Below, in pieces: positions 17,909 through 26,077 of a stretch of DNA of 64,000 nt. The DNA is taken from positions 186,001-250,000 of the forward strand of contig NZ_FNYV01000008.1 in assembly GCF_900109115.1 (NCBI RefSeq), read 5' to 3'. The stretch's first letter is position 1, and every line of letters starts with the position of its first letter. Source of the stretch: Micromonospora phaseoli. Its GTDB lineage: Bacteria > Actinomycetota > Actinomycetes > Mycobacteriales > Micromonosporaceae. The notes below the pieces were generated by a model, which was not told the DNA's origin, searched no databases, and was given only the letters and a program-made list of their open reading frames with translations. The position numbers and the translations under genes were made by a program.

Positions 17909-18216
17909 TCAAGAGATCGACATATCAACGGCCCTGTCGATGGCTCGGACCACAGCCGGTGGCAGCGGGACGAGCGCGACCCTGCCACCCTTGCCGCGCA
18001 CGCGCAGCACCCGGTGGCCGTGCTCCTTGCCCCAGATAGGCGATGCTTGACCCGCAGGCTTCAAAGCTCCGCAGCCCGAGCAGGCCCGAGAGCGCGACCA
18101 GGGCGAAGTCGTTCGGGTTGGCCGACAGCCGGGCGGTAGTGATCAGAGCTTCGACCTGCAGGCGACCCAGCCCGAGGATTCGCGACTCGGCCGGCACCGT
18201 GCGGCACGTGCGGGTA
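17909..18216 (-). pseudogene. Tyrosine recombinase (integrase) remnant
   Basis: Reading minus strand across a frame change near 18026 recovers an integrase core: VPAESRILGLGRLQ, EALITTARLSANPNDFALVA, GLLGLRSFEACGSSIA, then in the next frame EHGHRVLRVRGKGGRVALVP and PPAVVRAIDRAVD. The first catalytic Arg (LGLR) and the Lys-containing beta hairpin (RGKGG) are recognisable. The HxxR and Tyr boxes are missing, because the frame stops at 17909. The N-terminal arm domain is also absent. It marks a past phage or integrative-element insertion next to the questin oxidase gene. Confidence 0.7.
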
Positions 18217-18453
18217 CGCCGTCCAGCGCCGTAACTCGCCGCGCTCTGGTCGCGATATCTTCCAGCGGGGCCGAGGCGTTCCCGACCGGCACTCCACCGC
18301 AATCGCGGAAACGCCGCCTTCGAAGACGCTGCGAACTTCGGTACTGGCGGTGGCGGAGGGGGAACGGACTGAAACCCACCGTCACCCGCCCAGCCGTGCT
18401 TGCCGAGGCGCTCTCTCGGCACGGCCGTTACTGAGTGGATGAAGAGGGTTCGG

Positions 18454-19191
18454 TCAGCCTGGCGCAAGGATGCAGAACTCGTTGCCTTCCGGGTCGGCGA
18501 GGACCGTCCAGGAGACATTGCCTTGACCTAGGTCGATGGCGGTGGCGCCGAGAGTCCGCAGTCTGGCCGCCTCAGCCTCCAGGTCGTCACCCGGGTATGG
18601 GCGAACGTCGAGATGGACGCGGTTCCACCCGGTCTTCACGTCGGGTGTGCGGATGAACTCCAGATATGGGCCAACGCCCTTGGCGGAACGCAGCACCGCG
18701 TAGTGGTCGGTCACCTCGTGCAGGGTCCAGTCCATGGCGTTGCCCCAGAAGCGGGCCATCGCTCGCGGATCAGCGCAGTCGACCACTACCGCGGCGATCG
18801 GTCCAGTGTCTCGGTAGAGCGGTCGGGGCTCCAGCACACAGAACTCGTTGCCCTCTGGGTCGGCCATGACCGTCCATGGCACGTCGCCCTGGCCTATGTC
18901 GGCGGGTGCTGCGCCGAGATCCTTCAGGCGCGTGACCACCTCCGCCTGGTGGGCCACCGAGGTGGTGGCGAGGTCGACGTGCACGCGATTCTTCACCGTC
19001 TTGGGTTCCGGGGAGGCGATGAGGTCAAGGCAGACGGCGGTGGGGTCGGGGTAGACGAAACCCTCAGGTTCGAGGTTCGTCACGCCCGGTCCCTCGCTGG
19101 AGACCCCCCAGCCGAGCGCCTCCGCCCAGAAACCGCCCAGCGCGGAGTCGTCCCGAGCCTTCATGTTGATTTGCACAAGCCGCGTCGCCAT
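18454..19191 (-). CDS. VOC family protein with two glyoxalase-like domains
   Basis: 245 residues from ATG 19191; TAGCAT 7 nt upstream supports a leaderless start. Two halves repeat one another: GQGDVPWTVMADPEGNEFCV in the first and GQGNVSWTVLADPEGNEFCI in the second, each closing one VOC domain (about 1-120 and 125-245). The protein is therefore a fused tandem able to form a complete VOC module alone. Such actinobacterial proteins are annotated as glyoxalase or bleomycin-resistance-like; metal binding and substrate are unknown. Confidence 0.85.
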   Translation of the reverse strand: MATRLVQINMKARDDSALGGFWAEALGWGVSSEGPGVTNLEPEGFVYPDPTAVCLDLIASPEPKTVKNRVHVDLATTSVAHQAEVVTRLKDLGAAPADIGQGDVPWTVMADPEGNEFCVLEPRPLYRDTGPIAAVVVDCADPRAMARFWGNAMDWTLHEVTDHYAVLRSAKGVGPYLEFIRTPDVKTGWNRVHLDVRPYPGDDLEAEAARLRTLGATAIDLGQGNVSWTVLADPEGNEFCILAPG

Positions 19192-19363
19192 GCCGATGAT
19201 GCTAGCGGCAGTTTGGCGTATCAAGATCAGCCGTACTGATCTCGGCGACCTGCGGACTGGACAGCAAGGGTGGAGCATCATCGGAACGCAGTGATCCCGG
19301 TATGTCCGTGCGCTGACGGCCCGTGCCGCAAACTGCGTAGCGCTCGGTGGGCGGCATTGGCGG

Positions 19364-19939
19364 ATGTCAGCAATGATGAGGTTCGGTCGGAATCTGGTGA
19401 TGATGAAGCAGCCAAAGCTGTTCCTGACGGTGGGACTTCCATGCACCGGGAAGACCACCGCTGCTCGGCGCATCGAGATCGAGCAGAGAGCACTTCGTCT
19501 CACGAAGGATGAATGGGTGAAGGCTCTCTACGGGCACGAGAATCCGCCATCGGCTGGGGACGTGATCGAGGGACGGCTCATCGAGATCGGGCTGCGCGCC
19601 CTCGAACTCGGCATCAACGTCGTGATCGACTACGGCCTCTGGGGCCGAGACGAACGCTCCGCTCTACGGCAGGCAGCAGCAGACCTCGGCGCGACGGTGG
19701 AGATGCGCTACTTCGAACTCACCCCAGCCGAGCAACGGAGACGACTTGATCAGCGCCAAGCCGAAGCGCCACACACGACCTGGCCCATGTCCGACGAGGA
19801 ACTCGCCCAGTGGGCTGCCAACATCGACATCCCAACGCCAGGCGAGCTCGACGGCAGCGAACCCATCGATGGCCCACCGGACGGGTTCGCGACCTGGAAT
19901 GAGTGGCGCGGACACCGCTGGCCGCCGTCGGTCTCCTGA
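19364..19939 (+). CDS. P-loop AAA/zeta-like kinase domain protein
   Basis: 191 residues. The Walker A motif is GLPCTGKTTAAR at about 26-37, followed by LRLTKDEWVKALYG and the Walker B-like INVVIDYGLWGRDERSALR. The DQRQAEAP segment resembles the lid of small P-loop kinases (AAA_33). The likely activity is ATP-dependent phosphorylation of a small molecule or nucleotide; antibiotic phosphotransferases and toxin zeta belong to the same broad group, but nothing here fixes the substrate. Several in-frame ATGs (19364, 19373, 19400) make the start uncertain. Confidence 0.75.
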   Translation: MSAMMRFGRNLVMMKQPKLFLTVGLPCTGKTTAARRIEIEQRALRLTKDEWVKALYGHENPPSAGDVIEGRLIEIGLRALELGINVVIDYGLWGRDERSALRQAAADLGATVEMRYFELTPAEQRRRLDQRQAEAPHTTWPMSDEELAQWAANIDIPTPGELDGSEPIDGPPDGFATWNEWRGHRWPPSVS

Positions 19940-19995
19940 CGCCTGCTCCTCGCTGCACCACCACGACCGCTCAGCGCCCGCAAGGGTGAAACCCG

Positions 19996-20080
19996 GCGAT
20001 GGTCTTGTCGTTCCAGTCGCTCATGCCTTCTCCTCGCCCGGCGCGCACCGGCTGCTTGGACACGATTCCGGCAGTCCCTG
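19996..20080 (-). repeat. Duplicated leader and 5' end of an F420-type reductase gene (copy A)
   Basis: Read on the minus strand, these 85 bases match 61547-61631 at 80 of 85 positions. The match covers the upstream region, the GAGGAGAAGG ribosome-binding site, the ATG (20024) and the first codons (MSDWNDK). Beyond this the copy diverges and stops after 17 codons. It is therefore a truncated duplicate of the 5' end of the gene at 61603 or of a relative. Confidence 0.85.
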
Positions 20081-20214
20081 TGGCGACAGGACACCGCGAC
20101 CGGTCGCCGGCCGCCGACCGATCGGACGTTCGCCACGCCCACGGCCCCAGCAGCAGGTCTGTGCCCCCTGGCGGCTCGACCCGGCGAGCCGCGCGATGCT
20201 TCTGGGCTGAACAG

Positions 20215-20568
20215 ATGATCAACGGCCGTAGGCGCTCGTCATGGCTCAGCGGATTCTGGACTTGCCTCGTCGGCGGCGCGGTCATCGCGACGCTGCTGAT
20301 GGTTCTCGACCCGATCATGCGCTACGAAGAATGCCCCAACTACGGCGGGAACGGAAACGCCAGCGCCTTCGACAACCCCGCCTGGGAGTTCTGGTTCCCG
20401 ATCGTCCTGCTCGGCTGGCTGGTCCTCGTGGTCCTGGAGCAGACGTTGCCCGTTACCCGGCGTCACCGGAGCGGCGCGGAAGTCGCTGTTCGGGCGGCGT
20501 CCGCGTTCACCTTGTCCGTCCTGATCTCGTGCTGCCTGTTCCTCAACGTGGCAGTCGTGTGTCGCTGA
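20215..20568 (+). CDS. Small hypothetical membrane protein
   Basis: 117 residues from ATG 20215. Three hydrophobic segments are visible: about 10-32 (GFWTCLVGGAVIATLLMVL), 60-80 (FWFPIVLLGWLVLVVLEQ) and 95-117 (AFTLSVLISCCLFLNVAVVC). A short polar loop with CPNYGGNGNASAF lies between the first two. I recognise no family. Codon use matches its neighbours. A longer in-frame start at 19999 would run over the duplicated fragment and is unlikely. Confidence 0.6.
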   Translation: MINGRRRSSWLSGFWTCLVGGAVIATLLMVLDPIMRYEECPNYGGNGNASAFDNPAWEFWFPIVLLGWLVLVVLEQTLPVTRRHRSGAEVAVRAASAFTLSVLISCCLFLNVAVVCR

Positions 20569-20571
20569 CGG

Positions 20572-21324
20572 TCAGGGCCGGAAGCTGGCCCGGTACTGCG
20601 TCGGTGTTCGGCCAGTCAGTTCCCGGAACGCGGCGTTGAACGCCGACAGTGAGGTGTAGCCGACCGTGTATGCAACCTTTGTCACCTGGGTGTCGCCGGC
20701 AGCGAGTTCCTCGATTGCCCGCAGCACCCGCATCCGGCGCAGTACCGCCCGCCAGGTCATGCCGGTCTCCTCCTCGAAGCGCCGTGCCAGCGACCGCGGC
20801 GCCAGGCCGACCTCGCCTGCCACGTCCTCGAACCGGACCTCACTGCCGAGCCGCTGCTCGGTCAACCGCAGCGCGCGGCGAAGTTCCGGTGATCGCCCGG
20901 CCGGCACCACGACTGGACTCGGCTGCTCAGCGAGCCGCCAGGTCACCGCCGCGAGCGCGGCGAACAGCGTCTCGGCGTACGTCGTGAGGGGTTCATCGCT
21001 CTCGCCCCACCTGCCGCACTCGGTCACCAGCGCGCGGGCCAGCGGGCTGAGGTCGAAGACGGTCAACGACGCCCGCGGGGCCTGGGTGAACCCGACGTCG
21101 AACAGGACCGACGCGGTCGTGACCGGATGTGGAATGCTCACCCGGATCGGCCGGCCTGCCTCGATCAGGGCAGCCCGGGCCGGCGGCAGCAACCATGCCT
21201 GATCCTGCGCCTCCAACCGGAGGACGCCAGCGGAGGCGCACAGCAGATAGTGGCGGTCCACACTGAGATCGCGAGCGGGTCCCGGCGCGAACGTACGGAC
21301 GAAGCTGTACGCCCTACGGGTCAT
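20572..21324 (-). CDS. AraC family transcriptional regulator
   Basis: 250 residues. The N-terminal part (1-140) is a cupin-like sensing domain (ARDLSVDRHYLLCASAGVLRLEA). The C-terminal 100 residues carry two AraC helix-turn-helix motifs: VRFEDVAGEVGLAPRSLARRFEEE and TKVAYTVGYTSLSAFNAAFRELTGRTP. It lies 46 bp downstream of the antibiotic-monooxygenase-domain gene on the same strand and may be co-transcribed with it and regulate it. Its effector is unknown. Confidence 0.88.
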   Translation of the reverse strand: MTRRAYSFVRTFAPGPARDLSVDRHYLLCASAGVLRLEAQDQAWLLPPARAALIEAGRPIRVSIPHPVTTASVLFDVGFTQAPRASLTVFDLSPLARALVTECGRWGESDEPLTTYAETLFAALAAVTWRLAEQPSPVVVPAGRSPELRRALRLTEQRLGSEVRFEDVAGEVGLAPRSLARRFEEETGMTWRAVLRRMRVLRAIEELAAGDTQVTKVAYTVGYTSLSAFNAAFRELTGRTPTQYRASFRP

Positions 21325-21370
21325 CGGTGGCCTCCCACCCGCTGATCGTAGAAGTCAGCCGCGACGCCGG

Positions 21371-21673
21371 TCAGACGACCGTCGCCAACAGCTGCGCCCG
21401 GAAGCGCCGGCTCACCGCAGCCCCGCTCATGATCGGCGCAAGTACCTCGCCGGTGCGCGCAAAGGAGTCCGACCCCAGATAGCCGACGAACGACGCCTCG
21501 TCATCCCACTCGTGCACCACCGTGATGCCGGTCTCGTCCTCACGCGACGCGTAGACCCGGAAGGCGATGTTGCCCGGCATGGCGCGTACCTGGTCCCGCA
21601 CGCCGTCGAGCTGACCGAGGGCGACCGGCCGATCCGCGGCAGCAGTGCTGAAGTCGAGGATGGCGATGAGCAC
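21371..21673 (-). CDS. Antibiotic biosynthesis monooxygenase (ABM) domain protein
   Basis: 100 residues, the normal size of an ABM ferredoxin-like fold protein. It shows the N-terminal strand (MLIAILDF), AMPGNIAFRVYASREDETGITVV and the HEWDDEASFVGYL segment. Members include quinol monooxygenases (YgiN type) and heme-degrading enzymes. The His and Trp are shared with the former, so quinone or ROS handling is possible. It is probably the first gene of a pair with the AraC regulator. Confidence 0.82.
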   Translation of the reverse strand: MLIAILDFSTAAADRPVALGQLDGVRDQVRAMPGNIAFRVYASREDETGITVVHEWDDEASFVGYLGSDSFARTGEVLAPIMSGAAVSRRFRAQLLATVV

Positions 21674-21885
21674 GAGAGACCTCCTGAAACCGGCGGCGAC
21701 TGCCGCGAGTGGGATGCCCCGATCCTCCCGCGGTGCCCGCCCAGCCGGCCTCCGTCAGTCGGACGCGTTCACACCCACAGCGGACAGGCCCCACGCGTGC
21801 GGCAGAGCCCAGACATGCGGGCCGCCACAGGGCCGGACAGGTCGCGGGGTTTCGCCGGCTGTCGCTTCCGGGTAGCGGATGGCTC

Positions 21886-22455
21886 ATGAACCGCAATCTC
21901 GCGAAGGGCCTGCAGGCGGCGTGGGGGCTGCCGGAGTTTCGCGGCGGGGTGCGTCACCTCATCGACCTCGACGAGGTGACGGGGCTGCTGGCCACGCTGT
22001 CCGTTGCAGATCATGACCGCGAGGTGGAGGGCAGCCTGCTGGATCTGCTGCGCTCCGGCCTGGACACGGTCGAGATTCGGGAGGCCGTGTTGCTGCTGCT
22101 GGAGCGGGACGAGGTGCGCCGGCCGCTCGTCGCCGCGGTGGTGGAGCCCCTCGCGGACCGGCCGGGTCAGGCGGCCGCCATCGCCTCGGCCGCCGAGGAT
22201 CCTGCGGTGCGGTGTGAGGTACGTGCGGTGCTGGACAGCGCCAAGGTGCGCGAGCTGATCTGGCAGGCGATCGACCACCAGTTGCGCGACAACCGGTTCG
22301 GCTTGATCCGCCGGGCGGCGGTGCTGTTCGTGCGGCACCCGAGCGTCCGGCGCCTCGCGTGGGCCCTGCGCCGACACGGCGTACTCCGCGAACTACGCCG
22401 CAAGCCGCCGATGACCTCTGTCGACGCCGAGGGCCGCGGACAGTCAGGCGCGTAG
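21886..22455 (+). CDS. Hypothetical helical protein
   Basis: 189 residues from ATG 21886, preceded at 7 nt by TAGCGG. The sequence is rich in Leu, Ala, Arg and Glu and looks wholly alpha-helical, with repeating units such as LLDLLRSGLDTVEIREAVLLLLERDEVRRPLV and VLDSAKVRELIWQAI that resemble HEAT-like or armadillo-type packing. No membrane segment, signal peptide or catalytic motif is visible. I do not recognise the family. Confidence 0.6.
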   Translation: MNRNLAKGLQAAWGLPEFRGGVRHLIDLDEVTGLLATLSVADHDREVEGSLLDLLRSGLDTVEIREAVLLLLERDEVRRPLVAAVVEPLADRPGQAAAIASAAEDPAVRCEVRAVLDSAKVRELIWQAIDHQLRDNRFGLIRRAAVLFVRHPSVRRLAWALRRHGVLRELRRKPPMTSVDAEGRGQSGA

Positions 22456-22484
22456 ATCACGGACGCTGGCCGATGGTTCGGGTG

Positions 22485-23018
22485 TCACGGCCGCAAGACC
22501 CGCTGCGCGTCGCGGATGACCTGCTCAGAGGCGAGTGGGGCCCACGAGGCGAACAGCTCCCGCAGGTAGGCACCGTGCCGGTCCGCCACCGCAGGATCAT
22601 GCTCGATGACGTCCAGTTCGTTGACGATGCTCAGGTTCACGAGCGACCGAAGCTGCGCCGTACTCGGCGTCCGCACCTCACCTACGAAGCGGTCGAACAC
22701 CCGGCCGGTCTCTGCCAGCTCCCGCCAGCTGCGGCTACGGTCGCAGGCGCCGTACAGATAGACGAGTTTCTCGGCTTCGGCACCAACGAGATCCCGCAGC
22801 ACGCCACGATCGGCCCGATTCAGCAGGGCGAGGTCGAACCCGTCGGTGCCGTAGACGGCGTGGGTAAGGCCCGCGGCCTGCACGTCACTGCCGCAGCCAA
22901 GCACGGCGAGTCGCTCGCTGACGCGACACAGGTGGGCGTACAGGGTGCCCCCGGGATGCGCGATCTGCTCAGCGCCATGCCGACGGAGCCAGACCCGCAC
23001 GCCCCTGTCGGTGCTCAT
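22485..23018 (-). CDS. DUF6817-like protein
   Basis: 177 residues from ATG 23018, chosen because TACAGT lies 6 nt upstream (leaderless); a longer frame to 23078 lacks signals. HPGGTLYAHLCRVSERLAVLG and VQAAGLTHAVYGTDGFDLALL give His residues spaced as in HD-type metal-binding helical domains. The enzyme type is unknown. It is followed 66 bp upstream on the same strand by a GNAT gene with its own leaderless promoter. Confidence 0.7.
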   Translation of the reverse strand: MSTDRGVRVWLRRHGAEQIAHPGGTLYAHLCRVSERLAVLGCGSDVQAAGLTHAVYGTDGFDLALLNRADRGVLRDLVGAEAEKLVYLYGACDRSRSWRELAETGRVFDRFVGEVRTPSTAQLRSLVNLSIVNELDVIEHDPAVADRHGAYLRELFASWAPLASEQVIRDAQRVLRP

Positions 23019-23024
23019 GGCCCG

Positions 23025-23030
23025 ACTGTA
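23025..23030 (-). promoter_or_regulatory. -10 hexamer TACAGT, leaderless start
   Basis: On the minus strand TACAGT ends 6 nt before the ATG at 23018. Confidence 0.45.
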
Positions 23031-23087
23031 GGTGTCGGTCGTCGGATCCGCCGGCCCTGCGTCTGGGCAATACGTCACAGCGGTTCG

Positions 23088-23546
23088 TCAACGGCCACAT
23101 CGGTCCGGGCGTACCCACGGCCAGTCGGTGGCGATCCAGTTCGCGACGGCGGTGGCCAGCGGCACGTCGAGGCCCGCCCGGTCGGCCCGCACCCAGGACT
23201 GGACCGTCACGTCGTACTCCTCGGAGGCCGGCGGGTAGAGGTAGACGCAACCGATGACGTCGCCGTCGACCGGATCGAGGACGGTGAAGGTGAACCCTCT
23301 GCCACTGGTGAAGTCGTCAGCATGACGACGCAGATCGGCGAGATTCGCCTCCAGCGACATGCCGCCCGGTGGCGGCCAGTCGCCGTCCGGGTAACCCGGC
23401 GTGGCGCGGATGTGCTCGATGCTCGACATCCAGGCGGCGTGATCCGCCACGTTGTGCTGCGGGCCCAGCGGTTCGAGGCGAAACCGGTCGGTGACCAGCG
23501 ACGTCGGCGGATCGAAGTCGGGTGGCACGAAAGCGTCCGAGGTCAT
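23088..23546 (-). CDS. GNAT-like N-acetyltransferase
   Basis: 152 residues from ATG 23546 (TAGCGT at 23554-23559, 7 nt upstream). RFRLEPLGPQHNVADHAAWM opens the fold, then GFTFTVLDPVDGDVIGCVYLYPP and VQSWVRADRAGLDVPLATAVANWI, where the usual acetyl-CoA-binding loop RxxGxG is poorly conserved. The protein could be a catalytically reduced GNAT. Substrate unknown. Confidence 0.7.
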   Translation of the reverse strand: MTSDAFVPPDFDPPTSLVTDRFRLEPLGPQHNVADHAAWMSSIEHIRATPGYPDGDWPPPGGMSLEANLADLRRHADDFTSGRGFTFTVLDPVDGDVIGCVYLYPPASEEYDVTVQSWVRADRAGLDVPLATAVANWIATDWPWVRPDRCGR

Positions 23547-23606
23547 GGCCGGGACGCTACTGCTCCTGCCGGCCTTCACGCACGCGACTTGTGGTCGACT
23601 TCGAGA

Positions 23607-24485
23607 TCAGCCCCGGGCGTCCGCCCCGCCCGGGTCCATTGGCCGCCACAGCCAGCGCAGGGCGTCCGGCAGCAGCACGCCGCCGTGGTTGGGGCTGTGG
23701 CCCCCGTCGCCGAGCACGAGACGGAAGTCGTAGCCCGCCTCTGCCAGGGCAGCGGCGACGTGCAGGTTGCTGGCCAGCCAGTTGCGTTCCCGCTCGTTCC
23801 AGCGCAGGTCCCGGTGACCGGCCTGCATGAAGATGCGCAGCGGCTTGCGGGGGACGCTGCGGATGAGTTCGGGGTAGGGGTTCCCGTCCGGCATCTGCAC
23901 GAAGCTGGAAAGGCAGCAGATCACTCGGCGGAACGTGTCCGGGCGCAGCCACGCGGCGGTGAACGCGCAGTTGCCGCCGCTACTGCCCCCACAGATGCCC
24001 CATCCGTTGGAATTCTGGGTGATCGAGTAGCGGTCCGTGACCTGCGGGATGATCTCGGTCAGCAGGAAGGTGGCATAGCGGTCGTCGAACGCGTCGTACT
24101 CGACGTTTCGACACCTCGGCTCGCCGGCACCGGCATGGACGCCAGGATCGACGAACACGCCTACGGTGACCGGGATGTCGCCACGGTGCACGAGGTTGTC
24201 CAGCACGATCGCGGCACGAACCTCACCGTCCGGATCCAGGTACCACCGCCCATCCTGGAACACCATCAGTGCCGCAGGGCACGACGGGTCGTACTGAGCT
24301 GGCAGGTGGACCCAGAACTTCCGCGACGTACCCGGATAGACAACGCTGTCATTCCAGTCGAACTCGACGGTCCGACCGACCGGCACGCCCGGCTGCCGTG
24401 CCGAATCGGGGCCGTGGGCGTAGCGAACGTCCGACTGGTCGACGGCAAGGGGACGGAAGGGCACCTCGACGATCACCCCAGGCAC
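23607..24485 (-). CDS. Esterase, enterochelin esterase/EsteraseD-like
   Basis: 292 residues of an alpha/beta hydrolase of the putative-esterase (Fes/antigen 85-like) group. KFWVHLPAQYDPSCPAALMVF opens the core, and DGRWYLDPDGEVRAA and RNVEYDAFDDRYATFLLTEIIP are typical. The nucleophile elbow is GICGGSSGGNCAF, and the late GDGGHSPNHGG supplies the catalytic His. No signal peptide is seen, so it is probably cytoplasmic; substrates could be siderophore, feruloyl or other esters. It is transcribed toward the GNAT gene and diverges from the secreted glucanase. Confidence 0.83.
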   Translation of the reverse strand: MPGVIVEVPFRPLAVDQSDVRYAHGPDSARQPGVPVGRTVEFDWNDSVVYPGTSRKFWVHLPAQYDPSCPAALMVFQDGRWYLDPDGEVRAAIVLDNLVHRGDIPVTVGVFVDPGVHAGAGEPRCRNVEYDAFDDRYATFLLTEIIPQVTDRYSITQNSNGWGICGGSSGGNCAFTAAWLRPDTFRRVICCLSSFVQMPDGNPYPELIRSVPRKPLRIFMQAGHRDLRWNERERNWLASNLHVAAALAEAGYDFRLVLGDGGHSPNHGGVLLPDALRWLWRPMDPGGADARG

Positions 24486-24599
24486 CCTATGCGCAGAAGC
24501 TCGCGCCCGAGTGCTCGAAAGAAGTCACGCGGCGGTGAACCATGGCCGGCTGCGCGCCGTGGTACCCGCAACCAGCCACGGATTTCGAGGAGCACCTTC

Positions 24600-25841
24600 A
24601 TGACCTCACCTGATGTGAGCCGCAGGCGGCTTGTGCGGGCTATCGCGACCCTCACCTGCTCGGCGGCCATCGCCGGCCTGGCCGCCGAACCGTCGGCGAT
24701 GGCCGACTCCAGCGCGCGGATCGTCGGTGTGGCCGGAAAGTGCGTCGACGTCCAGTGGTCCGGCACCGCGAACGGCACGACCGTGCAGCTGTGGGACTGC
24801 AACGGCACCCACGCGCAGAACTGGGCCGGGGTCGGGAATCGGGGCACGCTCCGCGCGTTCGGCAAATGCCTGGACGTGGCCGGCGGCTCCCACCGGGACG
24901 GCACCCGGGTGCAGCTGTGGGACTGTAACGGCACCGCCGCGCAGAGCTGGCTACCGAAGAACGGACGACTGGTCAACACCGGGTCCGGCAAGTGCCTGGA
25001 CGCGTTCGGTGGGGCGGAGACTGGGACGGCGTTACAGATCCGCAGCTGCTCCGACGCCACCACGCAGGCATGGGCGCCGCGCGGCGCTCCGGCAGTTGCC
25101 GGGCCGGCCGCGAAGAAGGGCGTCGCCACGTGGGCGTTTCCGCCCGGCGCCGACGCAATCCGCGACGCCGGTGCGTCCTGGTACCACGACTGGTCCGCGT
25201 CGAACAGCGACGTGCCGGCGACGGCCGAGTTCGTACCGATGATCTGGGGTGCCGCGTTCGTCAACGACGCCGATCTGGCCACCGCCCAACAGTCCGGCCG
25301 CACCCTGCTCGGCTTCAACGAGCCGGACCTGCCGTCGCAGGCGAACATGTCGGTCGACCACGCACTGGACCTCTGGCCCCGGCTCCAGGGCACGGGCATG
25401 CGGCTGGGCAGCCCGGCCGTCGCCTTCGGCGCCGACACCCCCGGCGGCTGGCTGGACCAGTTCCTCGCCGGCACCCGTCAGCGAGGGCTGCGGGTCGACT
25501 TCATCACCCTGCACTGGTACGGCTCGGACTTCGGCGACGACGCCGCAAACCACCTGATGCAGTACGTGCACGCGGTCCACGAGCGCTACCGGCTACCGAT
25601 CTGGGTCACCGAGTTCGGTCTGATCGACTTCAGTCGGGACCCGCACCGCTACCCGACGCCGCAGCAACTCGTCACGTTCATCAGCAAGGCGACCGCCGCA
25701 TTGCAGGCCACGCCCTACGTCGAGCGGTACGCCTGGTTCGCCCTACCGGCCAACGGCAAGCACGCGGCGCACGGTCTGTACCGCGAGAACGGCACCGCCA
25801 CCGAGGCGGGCGCGGCCTACCGGTCGGCGGGCCGGTCATAG
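24600..25841 (+). CDS. Secreted ricin-type lectin / GH128 glucan hydrolase
   Basis: 413 residues from ATG 24600 with GGAG upstream. An Arg-rich signal peptide (SRRRLVRAIATLTCSAAIAG) directs export. Residues about 38-165 are a ricin B / CBM13 beta-trefoil with three repeats of the QLWDCNGT type (KCVDVQW, KCLDVAG, KCLDAFG). Residues about 175-413 are a glycosyl hydrolase of the Asl1-like/GH128 family: LLGFNEPDLPSQ supplies the acid/base Glu and IWVTEFGLIDF the nucleophile Glu. GH128 enzymes cut beta-1,3-glucan, so fungal cell wall attack is a reasonable role. A hairpin terminator follows the stop. Confidence 0.88.
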   Translation: MTSPDVSRRRLVRAIATLTCSAAIAGLAAEPSAMADSSARIVGVAGKCVDVQWSGTANGTTVQLWDCNGTHAQNWAGVGNRGTLRAFGKCLDVAGGSHRDGTRVQLWDCNGTAAQSWLPKNGRLVNTGSGKCLDAFGGAETGTALQIRSCSDATTQAWAPRGAPAVAGPAAKKGVATWAFPPGADAIRDAGASWYHDWSASNSDVPATAEFVPMIWGAAFVNDADLATAQQSGRTLLGFNEPDLPSQANMSVDHALDLWPRLQGTGMRLGSPAVAFGADTPGGWLDQFLAGTRQRGLRVDFITLHWYGSDFGDDAANHLMQYVHAVHERYRLPIWVTEFGLIDFSRDPHRYPTPQQLVTFISKATAALQATPYVERYAWFALPANGKHAAHGLYRENGTATEAGAAYRSAGRS

Positions 25842-25850
25842 CTCTCCAGA

Positions 25851-25884
25851 GTCGACGGCCGTCTCTGCCGGGGCGGCCGTCGAC
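25851..25884 (+). terminator. Hairpin after the GH128 gene
   Basis: GTCGACGGCCG (25851-25861) pairs perfectly with CGGCCGTCGAC (25874-25884) across a 12-base loop, 10 bases after the glucanase stop. No T tract follows, as is common in high-GC actinobacteria. Confidence 0.65.
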
Positions 25885-26077
25885 AGCCCCTGGCCCAACC
25901 ACCGCTCCAGGTGCTGCGCATCGGTGCGGGTTGGTGACGCTCGCCTTCGTCGCAGCAACGTGACGCCCGCAGGGCGTGTTCGGCGAGATGACGGCGCTGC
26001 GGCGGCGTCGGATTGCCTTCCGCGACACGGCCGCCAAACCGCGCGGACGAGGTCGCCGGCACCGGCAGGGTCGGGGC

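Noticed and set aside
22359-24599. Long plus-strand frame continuous with the secreted glucanase
   Set aside because: It is a shadow of the minus-strand DUF6817, GNAT and esterase genes; the signal peptide and Shine-Dalgarno mark the real start at 24600.
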